Assembly (NCBI RefSeq): GCF_022869805.1
Contig: NZ_CP094974.1
Span: 930,001-994,000 of the forward strand
Source of the DNA: Halosolutus halophilus
GTDB lineage: Archaea > Halobacteriota > Halobacteria > Halobacteriales > Natrialbaceae
Direction: 5' to 3'
DNA length: 64,000 bases
In this document: one piece after another, positions 61,706 through 64,000 of the stretch
How the letters are laid out: every line of letters begins with the position of its first letter
Numbering within the stretch: position 1 is the stretch's first letter
The notes under the pieces: generated by a model
The model's database searches: none
What the model was told of the DNA's origin: nothing
Seen by the model: the letters and a program-made list of their open reading frames with translations, nothing else
Position numbers and translations under genes: made by a program

Positions 61706-62014
61706 GGGAACGGGCTTGAATCAGGGGCCGGCACGTACGGGCCGACCCGATCGCGACGGTAGCGGACGCCACGACGGTGCCAGACGTTCCAGTAGCGGCC
61801 GACGTCGCAACGGTAGCGGACGACACACGGGCGAGCGTGTCGCGACGGCGAGGGGTGTGCAAATATTGCACGAACCGGCGCGAAGTAGCAAGGGTTATCG
61901 GGTCGGTGGCGGAACCCTTCGTATCGGAACCCGGAGACGGTCGCTGCGAAGACGACGGCCGTCCGATGGTCATCCGCGGCCCGCACTTCGGGACGAGACA
62001 CCTACGGCGCTACC
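61706..62014. other. 309-bp divergent intergenic region
   Basis: It lies between the minus-strand aldehyde dehydrogenase and gdhB. Nothing clear was found beyond a CxxC-like string in one open frame, and an AT-rich CAAATATTGCACG near 61861. No supported gene. Confidence 0.45.
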
Positions 62015-63289
62015 ATGACAACAGCTGAACCACCACTGGAAGCGGAAGAAGAGAGTGCCGTCGAGACAGCCCGCCGCCAACTCGAGCGGGCAGCCACCCA
62101 CCTCGACGTCGACGAGGGGATCGTCGAACGACTGCGACACCCGCGGGACGTCTACCGGGTGACCATCCCGCTCGAGCGCGACGACGGCAGTCGTGAGATG
62201 TTCACGGGGTATCGCGCCCACCACGACAGCGTTCGCGGCCCCTACAAGGGCGGGTTGCGCTACCACCCCGGCGTGAGCGAGGACGAGTGCGTCGGCCTCT
62301 CGATGTGGATGACCTGGAAGTGTGCCGTGATGGACCTCCCCTTTGGCGGCGCGAAAGGTGGCGTCGTCGTCGACCCGAAAGATCTCAGCGACGAGGAGAC
62401 CGAACGGCTCACCCGCCGGTTCGCGGAGGAACTTCGACCCGTCATCGGACCGATGAAAGACATCCCTGCGCCGGACATGGGGACCGGGCCCCAGACGATG
62501 GCGTGGTTCATGGACGCCTACTCGATGCAGGAAGGCGAGACCGAACCCGGCGTCGTCACCGGCAAGCCACCCGTCATCGGGGGCTCCTACGGCCGGGAGA
62601 AAGCGCCCGGACGGAGCGTCGGCATCGTCACGCGGGAGGCGATCAACTACTACGACTGGGATCCCGCAGAGACGACCGTCGCCGTCCAGGGGTTCGGCAG
62701 CGTCGGGGCCAACGCGGCTCGCTATCTCGACGACATCGGGGCCACCATCGTCGCCGTGTCGGACGTCGAGGGGGCGATCTACGATCCCGACGGACTCGAC
62801 ACGACCGACGTCGAAGATCACGACGAGACGCCGGGGATGGTCTCCGGCTACGACGCGCCCCGATCGCTCACGAACGACGAACTGCTCGAACTCGACGTCG
62901 ACGTGCTCATCCCGGCAGCGGTCGGGAACGTCCTGACCGGCGAGAACGCCCGCGAGGTCGAGGCCGACCTGATCGTCGAGGGCGCGAACGGGCCGACGAC
63001 CTCGACGGCCGATCGAATCTTCGAGGAGCGCGGGATTCCGGTGCTCCCCGACATCCTCGCGAACGCCGGCGGCGTGACGGTGAGTTACTTCGAGTGGCTC
63101 CAGGACATCAACCGCCGCGCGTGGCCGCTGGAGCGGGTTCACGAGGAACTCGAGACGGAGATGCTCCAGGCGTGGGATGCCGTCCGCGAGGAGTACGACG
63201 CACGCGACGTCACGTGGCGCGACGCGACCTACATCGTCGCGCTCTCACGGATCGCCGCGGCCCACGAGGCCCGCGGACTGTGGCCGTAG
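62015..63289 (+). CDS. gdhB: Glutamate dehydrogenase (Glu/Leu/Phe/Val family)
   Basis: 424 residues. [40 protein letters not shown] (catalytic Lys in GGAKGG), [23 protein letters not shown](P) site [20 protein letters not shown], and [39 protein letters not shown] and [20 protein letters not shown] all match. It interconverts glutamate and 2-oxoglutarate plus ammonia, linking nitrogen and carbon metabolism. NAD or NADP preference is not settled from sequence. Start at ATG 62015 ([19 protein letters not shown]). Confidence 0.95.
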   Translation: MTTAEPPLEAEEESAVETARRQLERAATHLDVDEGIVERLRHPRDVYRVTIPLERDDGSREMFTGYRAHHDSVRGPYKGGLRYHPGVSEDECVGLSMWMTWKCAVMDLPFGGAKGGVVVDPKDLSDEETERLTRRFAEELRPVIGPMKDIPAPDMGTGPQTMAWFMDAYSMQEGETEPGVVTGKPPVIGGSYGREKAPGRSVGIVTREAINYYDWDPAETTVAVQGFGSVGANAARYLDDIGATIVAVSDVEGAIYDPDGLDTTDVEDHDETPGMVSGYDAPRSLTNDELLELDVDVLIPAAVGNVLTGENAREVEADLIVEGANGPTTSTADRIFEERGIPVLPDILANAGGVTVSYFEWLQDINRRAWPLERVHEELETEMLQAWDAVREEYDARDVTWRDATYIVALSRIAAAHEARGLWP

Positions 63290-63623
63290 CGCCTCGAACC
63301 GGGTGAAACAACCGTATTCAGCACTGGCTCTCCTCACACCCCTCGTTCAGCGTAAACGCACCGTCCGGACATCGAGAACCGTCCGGCGTCTCCTCGGTAC
63401 CGTTTCGCTCTGAACGACGGACCTCTTCCCTCAACTGTCCGAATCGATCGGGTCGTCGCCAGCCGTCGTCTGGAGAGTGGAAACCGCAACATCCGAAGAT
63501 TCCGGCGAGCGCGTTCGAATTTTCACGCTGAACGAGGGGCGTCCGTCGCGCCACCGATCGATCGGAATCCCCACACTCCACTGGCAAGCGTAGCTCTTTG
63601 GTCGTGGATTGTGGAGACAACGT
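63290..63623. other. 334-bp spacer
   Basis: It lies between gdhB and the lyase gene. A GTCCGGAC-like self-palindrome appears near 63362, and a second CGTCCGGC-type string follows. No coding frame with protein-like quality on either strand. No TATA box clearly assigned for the lyase gene. Confidence 0.4.
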
Positions 63624-64000
63624 ATGGTCCGCAGAAGTGTCATGTTCACGCCCGGCGATCGACCCGAGATGCTCCGGAAGGCACCCGGTGCGGGGGCCGA
63701 CGTGATCGTCTTCGATCTCGAGGACGCCGTCGCCCCGGCGCGCAAGGACGAGGCACGCGAGGCCGTTCGCGAGGTCCTCGCCGATCCCGATTTCGACCCC
63801 GACTGCGAGGTCTGCGTGCGCGTCAACGCGACTCCGGACGCGATCGCGGCCGATCTCGACGCCGTGCTCGGGTCGTCCGCCGACGTTCGGCTGGACAGCG
63901 TGATGCTCCCGAAGGCGGGACACGCCGACGACGTTCGCGACCTCGCCGATCGACTCGCCACCTACGACGCCGCCGTCCCGGTACTGGCCCTGATCGAGAG
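63624..64000 (+). CDS. HpcH/HpaI aldolase / CitE-family lyase, 3' end outside window
   Basis: From the ATG at 63624 (MVRRSVMFTPGDRPEMLRKA) with ADVIVFDLEDAVAPARKDEA, EVCVRVNATPDAIAADLDAV and VMLPKAGHADDVRDLADRL, this is the start of a CitE-like (beta-methylmalyl/malyl-CoA or citramalyl-CoA lyase) protein with the metal-binding motif DLEDAV and substrate Lys/Arg regions VRVN and LPK. The last visible residues (VPVLALIE) are the next catalytic strand, where a Glu binds Mg2+. In haloarchaea such proteins work in the methylaspartate cycle or in thioesterase roles; which is unknown here. Confidence 0.9.
   Translation, partial: MVRRSVMFTPGDRPEMLRKAPGAGADVIVFDLEDAVAPARKDEAREAVREVLADPDFDPDCEVCVRVNATPDAIAADLDAVLGSSADVRLDSVMLPKAGHADDVRDLADRLATYDAAVPVLALIE

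Noticed and set aside
58277-64000. Methylaspartate-cycle gene group (MaoC hydratase, glutamate dehydrogenase, CitE lyase)
   Set aside because: The genes are on different strands and separated by unrelated genes, and the key glutamate mutase and methylaspartate ammonia-lyase genes are absent here, so an operon claim is not supported.

Overview
The window is chromosomal DNA of an extremely halophilic archaeon (class Halobacteria, perhaps a Natrialbales-like genus; the genus is inferred only). Evidence: high GC with G/C in most third codon positions, proteins rich in Asp and Glu, GATCG/CGATC-rich spacers, twin-arginine signal peptides, TATA-like boxes 25-35 nt before apparently leaderless starts, a HalOD1 protein, an F420-dependent oxidoreductase, squalene synthase, and archaeal class I FBP aldolase. 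About 60 protein genes were found. No rRNA, tRNA, CRISPR array or transposase was seen.

Layout. 1-12.6 kb: the end of a UDP-sugar dehydrogenase gene, a membrane-tethered HTH regulator, glmS, a decayed stretch, an acidic PEGA-like surface protein, msrB, leuS (bacterial type), a HalOD1 protein and a DUF420 membrane protein. 12.7-22.6 kb: a Gfo/Idh/MocA oxidoreductase, a PPOX protein, a divergent receiver/histidine-kinase pair, a Tat-secreted LVIVD-repeat protein, an ABC-2 exporter and an F420 oxidoreductase. 22.8-36.7 kb: two tandem 2TM double-RCK potassium channels, a DsbA-like lipoprotein, a CtaA-half/CtaB fusion for heme A/O synthesis, a DUF3267 protease, PadR, acyl-CoA dehydrogenase, squalene synthase, 3-hydroxyacyl-CoA dehydrogenase and small regulators.

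36.7-49.2 kb is the highlight: a complete aerobic carbon monoxide dehydrogenase island. Divergent moeA-mocA genes (molybdenum insertion and molybdopterin cytidylylation) face coxG-coxM-coxS-coxL-[XdhC+YHS fusion]-coxD-coxE-[DUF364]-xdhC. Seven of the eight junctions between neighbouring cox genes up to DUF364 were checked, and most are 4-base ATGA/GTGA overlaps. CoxL has the form I active-site motif AYRCSFR (Cys387) and the GVGE glutamate (Glu760), so genuine CO oxidation is likely. The XdhC-YHS fusion, the Cys-rich CoxS tail and the DUF364 gene are unusual parts that may relate to copper/sulfur delivery for the Mo-S-Cu centre.

49.4-64 kb: an HHH protein, the gluconeogenic pair fba-fbp, a Tat-secreted trypsin-like protein, a biotin-dependent carboxyltransferase with a fused epsilon-like N-terminus, a GNAT acetyltransferase pseudogene, two PH-domain proteins with a MaoC hydratase, an erythromycin-esterase-family protein, an aldehyde dehydrogenase, glutamate dehydrogenase and the start of a CitE/HpcH lyase gene.

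Noncoding structure worth attention: a perfect 17-bp inverted repeat at 6996-7040, a recurring GTATAGTRAAC motif upstream of sugar-nucleotide and surface genes, a palindrome beside the cox TATA box, and a 16-bp inverted repeat between divergent genes near 21.5 kb.
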